Source: Echinococcus granulosus (lineage: Eukaryota > Platyhelminthes > Cestoda > Cyclophyllidea > Taeniidae). From it: 64,000 nucleotides of DNA. The stretch covers positions 163,156 to 227,155 of the forward strand of contig NW_020170496.1 in assembly GCF_000524195.1 (NCBI RefSeq). Direction: 5' to 3'. Under the pieces are notes generated by a model. The model searched no databases, had not been told where the DNA came from, and saw nothing but the letters and a program-made list of their open reading frames with translations. Below, piece after piece: positions 24,801-38,400 of this stretch (its first letter is position 1; every line of letters starts with the position of its first letter). A program made the position numbers and the translations under genes.

Positions 24801-27800
24801 TGTGCCAATGGGACCATTGAGGTAAGTTTTTTCCAAATGTGTGCTTATCCATCTCTCATGCACTTATTTCCAAGTCTGCCAGCCGACCGTGTTGATTACC
24901 TGTAGCTCACGTTGTACACAGTCTCCTTGAGTCATCACACTATTATTGTGGTGTTGGTTGGCATCTTCAATAAGTCATGGTAATTTCCGTGCCTGATGTT
25001 AATGAGGTGACTTGGCATTGCTACTATTCAGGTTGACACTTTAAAGGTCAATCGAACTGCTATTTTGTTGGCTTGCCAATAAATCTAGATCTCCTTTTTC
25101 GGGAGTTGTTCTGATGATGCATCATTGCTTATTTGGATTGGGTTAGGCGTCTTTCTTCAATGATCCTCCTTGTTTAGGTACTCTTAACCGCATTCATGAT
25201 TCGCCATGGGATAACCAGCATCGCTTAATGGAAAATCAAACAGCCTTAATGGAGTCGTGCAGGCCAGTACGGGGATTCTGGGCTTTACTGTACAGTTTGC
25301 TGCAATTTTTCGAGCTTCTTTTATCACCTCTGCTTTTTGATGACAATAGAGTCACTAGACAGCTTCAGTAATGTTGACAAGCTGATTACTTGTCCAGGAT
25401 ATCACGGTGTTAACCTTTTAAGGAATACTTTCTTTCATTGACCCTCATGTGTGAGACAGTTCAAACTGTTACTTCCACAATCTTGCCACTTTAAAAGTGA
25501 AGTAAGGTGTTTATTGTCAAATGGCACCAAAGCAGTCAGTGTGCCACTGTAAAATACGCTTCTACAGTTTGCATGGAGCTACTTAGTGTCTAGGTCTTTA
25601 ATGTGTTACCCTTTGTTGGTTTGGAATCTGTCAATTACAATGAGTTGTATTTTCAAATCCATTTCTTGTCCATTTGTGATAAAGAAGATCTTATTATGCG
25701 TTGGGACTAGCCTCTTCCGTTAAGTTGGATTCTGTATGTATTTTTTTGAGTCTCATAAATCTGAATCAAGCAATCTCAAATACAACAATCAGTTTTTTGG
25801 GTGAAATTTTGATATCAGACTGGGTTTTGTCACGATTTTGAGTGAGACGTTTATATTGTCCTTAAAGCCATGGTTCTTACCTTCCTGTAAACGGCTAGTT
25901 TTAATTGACACGGATACGCTAGGATGGTGTAATAAGTAGGCTGTAAAAGGCTTAATTATATGCAGCCACCATAGCACTGCAAATCACTTTTCCTTCCATC
26001 TTTCTCCTCCTCATGCTTACTGCTGTAGATCTGGGATTTGGATAACTTTGATCTGCGCCAGGTCATTGATCTGACCTCTCCCGAGGACTTCTACAATGCG
26101 CAGGGCGAGTTGGTAGAGACCGGAGGTGAGCCGACACCTGTTGGTGGAGTTACCGTCATCGAAGCCTCCCTGGAAAACCAGTAATAAGCCTCTTCCTTTC
26201 TTTTTCTTTTCTCCCTTTTTATCTCTCACCCTTTTTTCCATTTCACTTTAGTGATGGCTATGTCTACCGAAAAGTTTGCCCATTTTTTGCCATTATAGAA
26301 GTTCATTGCATATGAAGCAAACAAGCTTTTGTTCGAATGAATATCTAACATATCCAACACATTTATTAAGCTAAATATTTTTTTGAAAGTATTTGTTTTC
26401 ATAGCATACGCCGTCGACATATAGCTTAGACTCTTTTTCCTGCGCAATGTTACCTACTGATAGTTGAAGACTTTCGAATGCGGCTGTTATTTGGTCTTTT
26501 TCTTTTCGAGTGAATGACTGACAAATTTAACACAAGTGTACATTCGTCTAACTATGCGGTTCTCCTGGCTACTTTGTTAGACCTTGATTTCATTTTGGAA
26601 ATGCTTTTTTTCTATTAACGCGAGATAGGCAAAAGGATTAGCCGATTGGGATGAGAAAATCCTGCCTCCTGCAAATTGAGTATCACTGAGAACCAATATA
26701 GGCTTTTTGTTCAATGCTGTTTGAATCCGAGTGAATGTATACCCCATTCATCTGACTAGTTAGCTCCACCGAGCGGGTTACTGGGCTTGGATTATGCCTC
26801 ATCAGTAGTGTCTGATAGATGCACAAATCAGCTCCCGTCTTGTGATAAGTGAATCTCGTCAAGGAATGTTGGGTTCAACTAAATTCGATCTGTGCCCATT
26901 GGAGGAGAGGGATTTTTATTTGCATTTGGGAATACACAGCTCTCTTGACTAAGGTGTTGCTGTGGTTTTATCTGTGGAATCGTTTATTCAAGTATTAGGC
27001 GATCAACGAGTGGGTTTTTGGCGTGAGAACTTTAACTTATTCTTTATTTATTGTAATTTGGAGAGCATTGGAAGACTTACCACATTTAGGTTGTATGTCA
27101 AATCGAAGGAAAGGTTTCTGCTTGGTATTGTTTGCATTCAAGTGAATGTCTAACACATTTGACATGTTAATAAACCCTGATTTGTATGCGATCGACAAGT
27201 AGCTTAGCCACTTTTCCCTCATGAATTGGTATTTTCCGTCAACTTGAAGGCTCTTTGTATTCAAGTGGAAGCGAAAAATTTTTGCAAGACAGTCCCACCT
27301 ATCAAGTCATTAAATCTTGATTTTGTTACAGCTACCTCAGCGTTTAAAAATAATCAACCCTTGCGGTTGTAGGCACATCTTTTACTTTGGCACAAGTCTT
27401 GGTTTCGTCGGTTGCGTCAAGTGGGCTCTTACACCATCCTCGTCAACACCAACAACTCCCACCAACACAGAACCCATCTCCAGAGGTGGCCGAACCAACC
27501 GTCCGCAGTGGAGCGTGCGAGCCAAGTGGAGCGCTCATCCCCGGAGTCGTGGAGTTGTCCACCTCACACCCCAACGCGTCTTCCTCCCTCATCGACGCTT
27601 CACTCCCCGGAGTCTTTCGGCACTTGACGGGCACTGCCTTCGGAGTGGTGGAGTTGGTGGATGCAGTAGCGGAGGCGGCAGTTCGCGCGAAGATTGGGCT
27701 CTCGTCTCCGGTGCAATGGATGGCTCTCTGGCCCTCATCCAACCACGTCACTTTCGATTTCAGCGTTTTCATTGGGATCCCAGTCATCTTCTGTGTGCGG

Positions 27801-30800
27801 ACTTCCTTCAGGTGTGGTCTTCCCTTATCATCTTTACGCTTTTGCAGTATTTAATTTTGTCCAAGTGCGACTTGATGATACAACTCGACTACCGCTTTTA
27901 AGGTGTGGCTAATTATTTTGGTTAAGGTTTGTTTTCTGCTGTGAAGTTACTCTCCTGAATTATGCCAATTGGTTTTCCATAGAATCTAGTTGACTTAATT
28001 TATCATTGGTTCAGATTTTGGATGAAAAATCTAGCTAATTGAGTTCCTGATTAGATTAAAAAAAGATATTTTGTGTTATTTCTTCAAGTAGTATTTCATC
28101 ATTTTTATACTTCCCTCGGTTTTGGGACTAAAACTGACTTAATGATCGGCACCCTTCTCCGTTCAATGTGCAGAACCCAAGGCAGACTTTCAGTTCTTTC
28201 ACAAGCTGATGGTGGTGTTGGCTAGGTGTATTGCTAGTTAAAAGTTCAAAAAGAATAATAAATAGATAACTTTGCGCATCAAATATAAAATCAGCCAATA
28301 GTGTAACTTGTAGTCTGAGAACTCAACTTATCACGTCTAAGACAAAATTCCCATCAGGCTGCATTCCTTTTTTCATTGTACTTTTTTATGCAGTTCAAAT
28401 TATTCAAGTTTTCTTCACTAGCGATGAATAATTCCCGAGTTTATTTCTTCTGCAGGATGAGACCGGTTTAAGCTAAGGGGTAATGAATTGTTATTGCCAT
28501 AAAGCGACTCGTTGTTTTGGAATGTGTCAACTAATTCCGCGTAAATGTCATTTGTTTAGAAGCGGTCAGTAGTGGGAACCCTCAGTGAAGGGAAATCAAC
28601 CAAGATTCAATATGGTGCCTCACGTGTCACATTTCGCCATCCACTTGATACTTCATCGTGGTTTTCCACGCGGTTGGACTTACACTAACTAATGATTACT
28701 GTACTGTATGTACTCTTTGAAAGCATGAACCTCGACTGCAAGTTCTTTGGAGTTATAGTTCGATTAAGCAAAATATTAAAAAAAGTGAAAGTATCTCTCG
28801 TATTAAGTTTCTCATTCTCCCAGACTATGCTAATCAATCTGACGTATAATTTCAGTGGTTTGAAAGGAGCCATGCAATTGTGCGTCAAGCGTAATCTGCT
28901 TCTATTTCTTTGCTAGCATTTAGGTGATTAAAGTGCTGAAGGTGCAAGGGATGTATTTTCCTCCTCCATTGGTTCCAGCGACCTCTTCTTCACTTTAGTC
29001 AACGATAGTGGTCGGTCAGGCTTCAGGTCGTTTGCGGATGCTGAACCTAACGGCAGCAGTGCCTCCGGCCAACAAGGATCTCCATGTCGAGGTCTTCGAG
29101 TTGTGTACGATTAGCGCGACGGGAGCAACAGCGACGACGCCGACGGCCGAGGGCTCCCTGGGTAGCGCTTCGTGGATTCGCCTCTTCAAGATTTCAACGC
29201 CATCCTCCACTGAGGACTTTCGAATGGTCACCTACTGTCACACTGGCGCTGTCTCTGTGTGGAGTATCCATGCATCCAGTTGCCACTTAATACGAAGGTT
29301 TCCTGCCGTAAGTGGACCGTCTTCCCACCTCCCCCATTTCTATCCTCTCGCTACTTTTACACGTTGTAGGACAAAAAGCTCAAGCAAGTTTGCGAATTTC
29401 ACGCTTGAACATTGATTTACCAACCTATCCTGCAATTCCCTCATTTGCATACGCTTTAATTTTGCTTTTTTTGATACCGGTAGTTTCTACCTGATGGGAG
29501 GGCAAAATTGGAAACACTTGCCCGTGTTTATTCTTTTGATTTACACGATAGAACACGCCTGTATGATCTTAACTCAGATCTGTTTGTTTCAATATTTGAG
29601 TCTTTCATCGGAACTGGATGCATTCGCTTTGTCCATTGTACGGTCTTGAGTCACAATCCCATTTATCTGTTTCAACTTTCTACCTTAAGTTGGTTTTACT
29701 TTCAAAACCACGCGTCAGCATGAATCAGCCTACCCACAAAACATACTTTTGGACTAATTTGTTGTTGCTTTCGAGAAGATCGCCTTCAAGTTGTGCTAAT
29801 CGCTAAGCGAAATACGTGTGGTGAATCACAACCATCTTTACAATTCACTGAGCAGTCTGAATGGATCATCAATTTGTACAAATTGTGGGTTTATTCGGTG
29901 TCGGGCGATAATTTTGCGTGTTGTCTCCGTCCTTTTCAACAGGATCTGGCATGCTTATCTAAAAATTCAGTAAATCTCTTATTTAAGCTACGCGAATTCG
30001 AAGTTTTTATCGTAAATCTTACAAATTGGCTTTTCGAGCAACACTTACCATTGGTCTCTGTCGATGTGTTGCTGGATGTGATTTTTCGTGGGTTGTATTT
30101 TGAATCGCACCAGCTTGGAATTTAGTTTCGTCATTGATGCACGAAAGGTATCAGGACTAGTACCAGAGCCCTATGGTACTAGTGTGCCGGTCGAATTATG
30201 GGACCTTGACTAAGCTCATCAAAATTTCTTCCACTTCAGCTTACACTTGTGTGTGATTGAACTGGCACATTCTGTTATTCGGGAGTAAGAATGACTCCTC
30301 GATAGCATCAAACCACCTCTGGTGCCTTTGCTTTGATGTACTCTTACTACCCATGAACCCTTGAACTTCATGGCCCTTCAAATGTGCGTTAACTTCAAAG
30401 TTATGCTGTTTAAAACAATATAAATATATGTTTCTCTTCAAAGCAGCAACTTTCCGCTGCTTTGTCGTTTGAAAATCAGCAAACGTGTTCTCGACACACG
30501 ATTTGGCGCGCCCACACTGGCACCCATTCGAGACGACGGTAATAAATCTGCTAAGGATTTTTCCGAGTATTTTTAGCGAATAAACTTGAATTAGTTGTTA
30601 TTTTGACATAATTCTATGTAAATTTTCTGTTTCAACTAAATATGCAAGGCTAATGAAACCCTCAGGTCAAAAAGGCGAAATCAAATGTCAATTTAATTGC
30701 CTCAGCTGGGCCTGTCAATCACTGGCCATCGTTAAAACGAGGAAAATCATTCCCGCACCAAGCGCATTATTTACACCTTGGTTGCTTTCAAACTCAACTA

Positions 30801-33599
30801 GTCCGTTTGTAACTTTAGTGCAACTACATTTGTCACAAAATGGTAAAGAAAACGTGTAACATGTGACCTCGGTGACGAATTGGTTAATATCAGGCCCATC
30901 CACTTTGAGGAATATCATACAGCCCCCCATGCTTATGTTATTCCCCTGTTTTTCCTATCACATACTGTTCCTGCGCTTGTACCGGAGGTCCGATTTTTCG
31001 CACCGTGGTAACCACCACTGAGGACCTGTCAAGACAGCATTTAACGTACTTATAAATCACTAATTTGGTGTTGTGTGCTCACACCCTTGCCTTAGTTGGC
31101 GTTTCCGCAAATGAAGAAAGGCTTCATTTTGGAGGAGTGACCCTCTCTTTTAATGCTGTTTTGCTTGAAAAGAAAATCTGGCAATTCCGTTTGAGTTGAT
31201 ATTCACCAATCAGGCATAACTTGAGGAACTGTATCTTGCAATCACGCGATTAGTTTCGCTGGAAGTTGATCTCTTTTTCATTGTTGACATTTTTATTAGC
31301 TTTCCATAAGTCATGCACCTGACCCCTGACCGAGGTGACATCAATGCTGCATGTAGGGTTTATATTCATCTTTGAAATTCGTTTGTATGTAATTGAGGGT
31401 TAACCGGTCAGGGAGATTTTAACAGCTGTGTGATGAGGGCAAGCCGGCTGCCTTTGCGATTTAAACGTCATATTGTCACCTTGAGACAAAACCAACCCTA
31501 AAAGATGCGCTAAAGGGAAATTGTTCTGTCGTACACCAACTTTACCGGGAGCCCATATTCACTATCCTTCGGTATGTGTGTTTTCTAAAAATCTTGTAAA
31601 AACACGAAATTAACGATTAAAGGAGTAAAGGTGTTTAGTGCTCTATTTGACGATAGCCTCCAGTTCAACAACGCGGGAGGCAGATGAGTGCCTGAACAAG
31701 TGATGGAGAAGCGTAAATGGGGGCGCTCACAAGTTACTTATTCTTGAATGATTTTTTTTTGCAGTCTCCTTTAAAATGAGTGGTCAGCCTTTGAGTTACT
31801 CCGTTTATTTGGTCTGTCGAAACTGCTCAACTGAAAAACGTTTCTAAGAGGAATTGGGATATTTGCATCTTGTTTCACCATTCTTGATATGTATCAGCTT
31901 GCTGAGATAGAAGTTGTTGAGTACTCACCAAATTTCCATCAAATATGCGTCATACTGGCGTCTGGGCTCAGGCGTTCCGCGTCTCGGCTGACCATTTGTT
32001 GACGGAAACGAATGTGTAGTGTGCTCTTGGAATGGCTACAAACTGCCACGGCTGGGATTGCCACTAAGGTACATCGTTAAAACGCTTACCTCTGAGCGGC
32101 CAGGAGTCCCATCAGAGTATTGTACTTCAAGGCTTCTGTACATGTCCATGGGTTTTGTGCATTAAATTGCGAGAAACTTTGTTCAACACCAAAAACACGA
32201 AGGCAGGCGTGCAGTCTTTGCTACCGGTGTCTGAATGAACCATCTCAAAACCCATGCGTAGGCCATTAGAGGGAGGCCACACTTGGTACTCAACATTGAA
32301 TGTAATACTACCACGTAGCATCCCTTTTTATGGCCGGAAACTTGGGCCCCTGGTTTATTCGATGGTGTAGTGCAACTTTTTTTTTCTTTTTTGGTGTTTT
32401 TAGAACACACCGGCCTTTGCCATTCGTGCACCCATCATCTGTGTCGATGATCGAGTCATTTTTGGCGAACGGGTAGGTCGTTGTCTGGTTAATAACTAAA
32501 TTCCACTTAGCCTATATCCTGGTGACCCATCTATTTACCGCTACAGTAGTTTAAACGCATCCCAAACTCTGGTCTTCCTTGCGATTTTTTGAAAAGTTGC
32601 TATTATCCTCCTTTCACCTCGCACTCTGACCGCCAGTGTTTACATGACAATTCACGTATGAATGCCGGATGCACGCATTTGGCGCCTTTTCTTTAATTAA
32701 TGTGACATCGGAACTGATTCGTTTTTTACGTCTTTCTAAGGTTGATTACTAGTAGAATTAACGTATTCCAAGAAGTATTTAAAATGGAACTGTTATACTT
32801 TCATCGCGCAATTACCTTGTCGGATTTCGTTAGTCGTGTATACTGTATTCTGAAACCAACTTGACTAGATCTTCAAAATAACAGCAGATTAAAATGGGAT
32901 ATTTAAGTGAGCCATTTTCGATATAGTGGATAGAATAGGATTGTTTGCATCATACCTTTTTGCCTCCCACCCCGCTTGACTGTCTGATCGACATCTGTCA
33001 CTGCAGTCATCTCTGACACCGGTGAATTACAGGTAGCATGGGTTGTTTGTGATCTCCTTTTTGGTCGTTTACTAGTGTGCAGCACCTTATTTCCTGTTTT
33101 ACTTCACCATCTATGCATTCAGTAGCTTTTAGCCTGCTTTTAAACGGCCTAGTTTTAATGCCACAATGTCTTGATGTGTAGTAGCGGGTCGTTAGACTGA
33201 CTCGATGGTTTTAACCACCAGCTATTCCCTTCTGCTCCTTTTGCCTGACCAATATACTGTGAACACGCGAATCTCATGTGTATTTGAATCATCTCATCGA
33301 TGTTATGAGTGATTATTCCTCTTCATTGTCAGGGCTACCTGCGTCTGGTGAATCCACGAACAGCGAAGTACGAGCGCTCGGTGCAACTGATGCCACCACT
33401 GTTGACCTATCCGACGGAATCAGTGGCAAAGGGGGAGAGAACTATGGATTCGCAGGCCAATCCAAGCGCGGAGCAGTGGGAGCGTGGTCTGGGCCCCCTG
33501 GGTATCACCGGTGGCAGTCATGGTCATCAGTATTTATGCGGTCTCTCCGATGCTGGAAAAAGCCTCTTCATTGTCCCTAAGTCGGTCCTTCTCAACTGA
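15838..33599 (+). CDS. SCAP: SCAP, SREBP cleavage-activating protein (sterol-sensing domain + C-terminal WD40)
   Basis: SCAP escorts SREBP from ER to Golgi in a sterol-regulated way. Eighteen exons read in phase (4101 nt, 1366 aa): 15838-15947, 15998-16079, 16196-16351, 16426-16763, 19286-19512, 19967-20096, 20256-20368, 20438-20631, 20698-20902, 20976-21094, 22061-22506, 22948-23205, 24335-24821, 26029-26180, 27373-27811, 28999-29307, 32404-32472, 33333-33599. The start is supported by [15 protein letters not shown], which matches the vertebrate N-terminus before TM1. The sterol-sensing domain spans roughly residues 290-450 ([43 protein letters not shown]). The COPII-sorting hexapeptide follows as MELSDL (MELADL in mammals), split by the intron at 20632. 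One TM lies near 559 and another near 770-790; WD-like repeats follow. The exon-12 donor appears to be GC. Human SCAP has 1279 residues. Confidence 0.93.
16764..19285 (+). other. 2.5-kb SCAP intron 4, pyrimidine-rich on the sense strand
   Basis: No coding signal or known element was recognised. The + strand is visibly rich in T and C over almost the whole length, unlike the flanking introns. Base counts were not made. Confidence 0.35.
26313..26490 (+). repeat. Diverged repeat, copy 1, in SCAP intron 14
   Basis: Resembles 27105-27285 in the same intron and the same orientation. Shared stretches include 'AATATCTAACA..CCAACACATTTATTAA' against 'AATGTCTAACACATTTGACATGTTAATAA', then 'CGTCGACATATAGCTTAG' against 'CGATCGACAAGTAGCTTAG', then a GTTGAAG/CTTGAAG block followed by a CTTT...GTATTC-like end. 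Confidence 0.5.
27105..27285 (+). repeat. Diverged repeat, copy 2, in SCAP intron 14
   Basis: Direct-orientation partner of 26313-26490, about 800 bp downstream and with indels. No coding potential was recognised, and the element type is unknown. Confidence 0.5.
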
Positions 33600-35463
33600 A
33601 CGCATGGAGCACTCTTTCCTCCCATGAGGGAGGTTTTTCGTATTTTTGAATATATATATATAAGTATACATTTTTGTGTAAATTTGCTATTTTTTCCCAT
33701 TAAAAGGGGGTTGGGGAAAAGCAATGGCTCGGGGCTTTCCTAGTAACATGGATGATCTGTGGGTATGCTAGTACTTTTTTGTCTTCACCGTTGTGTGTAA
33801 ACTTTTGCTCTCGTCTTTTCTCCTGTCAGTAGGCGTGAGTTTTTCTACCTCGCAGAGATTTCAATAACGCATTGAAACGCAGGTATTAAGTCACTGGTAA
33901 GCAATGTGCAAGGTCAAGGCCCTCTTGGACCCCCACCAATCTGAGCAGTGAATAAGGGCGTGCACACGGTACTCCTAGTTTACATGGGTCATCAGCATCG
34001 AGGAGCTCCCTACTGAAGTCTTTGCCTTTTGGTTACGCCGAAAGGCGTCTTGTCAGAACACATCATAGCAGCATACCCTATCACCTGCATTTCTCTCATA
34101 CTGAGACAAGCTTACTGGAAATTCTGCCCCAACGAGTCATCTTCTCTTCAGAAGTTAGTAAAGGGCTAGCCATAGTTAACGCTGCTTTTTTATCTCCCTT
34201 TTATTTCACAATCGCTTGCTGTCTATTGCGCATGTAATCACGTGATGATCTGGAGACAAAATGAGGTGATAGCTATCACAGCCTCGAGCTAAATCAAGCG
34301 GGTGGATTACAACCACAATTATCTTCTGGTCCTCATGAAGTTGATTACTTTTGGCAAGCAAACTTTTTTAGCAGTCCACACACATTCGAAGAATAATTGT
34401 ATAGTGAGGAGGTAGATGCATGTGGTTTGTGAGTAATTAATGGTATGTTCATTCGAATCACATTAACAACTTCTCATAACAGGTCAGGCAGTTTGTCAAT
34501 CACTCAGCAGTCTGAACTGCTCAGTACACTTTAAAACGTACACGAAGAAATGAAAAAATGGATAGGCTTTATAGTTTATTAACTGTCGTATCTCATTCAG
34601 CGTCTAGAAGGGCGCTTCTTTTCTAGTTGAAGTAGGTACAAATCATTTCACCATAACTCACGTCGAATGTTACTGGATGTTACGATTGGCATCCTCCCCA
34701 TAGTATTTCATCACCGGAATTAGGCGACTTATTTAGACCCTCCCTAGGATGGCCGTTCGGCTGCCAACACCCTCTTCAATTGCTATGGAACAAGTTTGGT
34801 ACGAAGGCTTCCCAGATTACTGATCGGCAATACATAAAATGGGAGTTAAAAACGTGAGAAAATGGATCTAGGTTTTTGAGACCTTTGAACGATTACATCC
34901 ACTTCCATCGTCACAGATCATTGCGGCATCAAGAGGTCGGGCCATTACTATTGCTTACCTGTAGTTTTGCTGTTTTGTACTCATTTTGGAGGTGTGGAAG
35001 ATAGTGGAAACGGTCGTCCAGCAATAGTTTTGCAAACTCACACATTAACTTAACTGACCAGTTGAAAACAAGTAGTTTAGCCACCAACCAGCGCTCCAAT
35101 TCGGTTAATTCCTACACTTCTGGAGTTGCACTCGATTGTATTCACAAGGTCCAAAAGGGGCATATTCAAGAAACTCGACTATTTTTAGGAGATCAGCCCG
35201 AGGATTCAAAGGCAATGGCATGAATATTACCTAGTCGTCCTACCACCGCTTTTATTTCCTCACGTCACCATCGACAGTAAAGTTGGCTTCATTTCCACTG
35301 CATTTCAATTGTGCTAACTTCCACCATTAATAATTTCATCGACCCATTCATGCAATACAAAGCATTTAAAACTGCTAAATTTAGGAGTATAAAGCTCTAC
35401 CAAAGGCTCGTATTTTGTCTACTGTCACTTGTCTGATTGAAACTCTTTTGTTCTCGTTCCATC
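33600..35463. other. Convergent spacer between SCAP and CATIP
   Basis: A short TA-repeat run lies near 33650-33664, just after the SCAP stop. No AATAAA close to the SCAP stop stood out, and no gene was recognised. Confidence 0.4.
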
Positions 35464-38400
35464 TCACGTTCGTTTGAGCCGTGGTGGAAGGAGTTGTCTC
35501 TTCGAAAAGGTGGTGAAGAAGTCTGCAGCAAAATTTAGTGTGTCCTCGGGCTTCTCCATAAGAATGCTTTGTAGAAAGTCCTTCACCATATCAACAAATT
35601 CCGGATGATTGTAGAGGTAGAGGTGGTACTGACTCTTTAGTTCCTCCTGCAAATTCGTAAGCAATGGAAAATTTAAATCACCTTGTACACAGCGTGGTGA
35701 AGCTTATCAGAACAAAGGAGCCGCTTCCTCTCACCAAAACCACTTTGAGATGATAAATATAAACACTGTTAATGACGAGTTGTCTGTCAACTTAAAGCGC
35801 TGATGTGATTCTTATCTCTACCATCACGTAGTCAAGGTGTTAGCTCACTTTGCGTTCATGGAACCTGGAATAGAGCATGTAGTTGTCCCTCCAGTGGAAA
35901 TCATTGTCCGTGATGTTTGGAGGTGGTAGGTACTGGGCTAGAAAAAATGCAACGCTTGATTGCAATCCCCACTCTACTAACTTTTCGTGACTAGCGATGG
36001 AAGATCCACTGTCTTGAATACGATAGGCAAGCCCACTTGCACCAAAGACAACAGTTGTCTAAACAAAAAAGAAATACCGGTTTGCGTGTGACTAAAAGAA
36101 ATTTTATGCTCATAATTTTTACGCCGCGAATGAACCTTCTTTCAAGTGAAGGTAATTCCTGTGTGAGTCATCAGACTTTTTAAGGGCTCAAAGGTCAAAC
36201 AGATGAAATTAAAAGCGATAAGAGATAATGCAGTTTTCTTTCTCAGACTTTGAATGCCATATCAAACGAAAAAATTGGCATAATTCTAATGCAAGCTATG
36301 GACTAGTTGAAAGTGTCTTTAATCACAGCATTGCATTAAGGTGTCAACGAGAAATGAATTACTATTATTATTTAATTTATCCGCTTTAAATTATGTTTCT
36401 TTTTTTTCTTCAAAAAACTGCTTCTGCTTATATCCACTAAGTTATTTGAAGTAAGTGCGGAGGAAGATTTCCTATCCTACTTAATTAATAAGATTGCATT
36501 CAGAACCTTGTACACCCTCCCTACCAGGTCCTCGGAAGAAAGCCGACCAATACAGGCCATAAGACATGTTGTTCACAAACTTTAAAGGGCCGTGTAATTA
36601 ACCTTAGACCAAATCAACCTGTATATGACACTGGTACAACAAGTGTCACGTATATGTGACGCTGGTGGCAAATGTGCTAATCAAGCAAAGGGATGACATG
36701 AAGTAGTAGGTTATATAACCCTCATCCAAAACGGGATAAAGCTGGTGGAAGACAAAGGCATTCTTCTTTATCCAAGTGGCCTATTGACGATGAGGATTTG
36801 GGAACCAACTCACCCATGAACGGTGAAATATTTGTGCGTAGTGAAACTACTTCCCGTTGGTGAGACAATTGTTTGTTTCATGGCCAATTCCGACACATTT
36901 TTGTTGTCGTAGGAGACATTCCGTTCACACAAATGCTCCTATAAAGGTGAAAAAAAGGCAGATTTCCCCTTCTTTTCTCTCTGTAACTAGCTTTGTGCTA
37001 CTCAAATGCGCCGCTGACATCCCTTTTTTTACATTGAGGATAAACAAATAAACTCACGTGGCTCTTTGTAATAAAAATCAACTGCGGAAGGGCCCTTCAA
37101 ATACTTCACCTACTGACCTAGCCACTACTGCAATTCTTAAGCTACACATTTTCCGCAATGAGGTACCTAATTGCTGCAAATTCAACTTTTGCAAAATATT
37201 ACATCTCTAACAGCGGGGACAAGTCTTGCTCTAGCCAGCCCTGCACAAAACTCACATTTTTTCCACCATCCTGCCATCTATTTGCTATTTGGTCACGTGA
37301 TTGTCAAATACAGAAAATAAGGCGACCAACATCATTGTTCAAAATACTAGGGCGACATGGCGGATGCGAACGAGGCAGCCTCCCTTCCACCTATTCCGAA
37401 GAGCGGTTTGTGGTATTCTCATGAACAATTTTTTGCTGTATATGAAGATGAAAACCTTCTTCCGTGTGATTGACTCACTTTCGTACCTTTAAGCTAAATC
37501 ATGTAGACAGATTGTAGTTACTATTTTCTTCTGCTCCTCAACGGGTAAACAACTTATAGTAAGCAAGCCCGTCTGCGGTTTACCACACATACATACACGC
37601 ATATTCAATGCGTACTTGTATAGTGATGAGGCTTTGCTCGCCTTAGAGATGCGAGATGGGCGGTTGGATTGCAAGTCGTTTGTGAATGACCAAGCGATGT
37701 GTTCATTTCAAACACAATAGCGATTTTTCTTCACAGGTCAGTCCATCAGTCAGCCGTTCAGCAGTCAAAAATACACAGCTTATTCTTGAACCGGACATGA
37801 GGAAGTGAAGATAGCGAGCTCTAGGCAAAGTCGCCGTCAGCTTTTAGCTACCTGATACGGTGCTACTCACTGGTCACCCTGACATTGCTACAGAAACTAG
37901 TTTCATTCGCTAAAGATGAAGTTGAACTGATAGCGTATAACTTATGCAGGAAAGTGGACGCTGCTTAAATGAAGTAGCCAACAGCACGGCAAAAGTTATT
38001 GTACAATGTAAAACGCTGTACTTATTAAAGACAAGTGATGTGTACTTCCGTAAGTGACTAATCTCTCCTGGTCGAGGAGGGTTCTCATTCCTCTCTTGCT
38101 TCCAAATTAGAGGTTAAGTAACACGCCATAAATATACCGTACCAGAGAGACGACACTAATATTATTGAACATTAGCAAACCTATTAGCACGCCATATTAA
38201 AAGAAAACTAAGATGGTTCTCCAATGTGCGTCAGCGCGGTTGCCACAGGAACCACATTTGAGTTAAGTTCTTATTTGTGCAGTGAAACATTAATACAAGG
38301 TCAGATGCGCTTTGCGGTTAGTGATTATCTGCATTATGCTGTAATTTAAGTCCCGACAATAGCGGTTAACTAGCTCGGAAGAGCAGCCAACAAAATTCTT

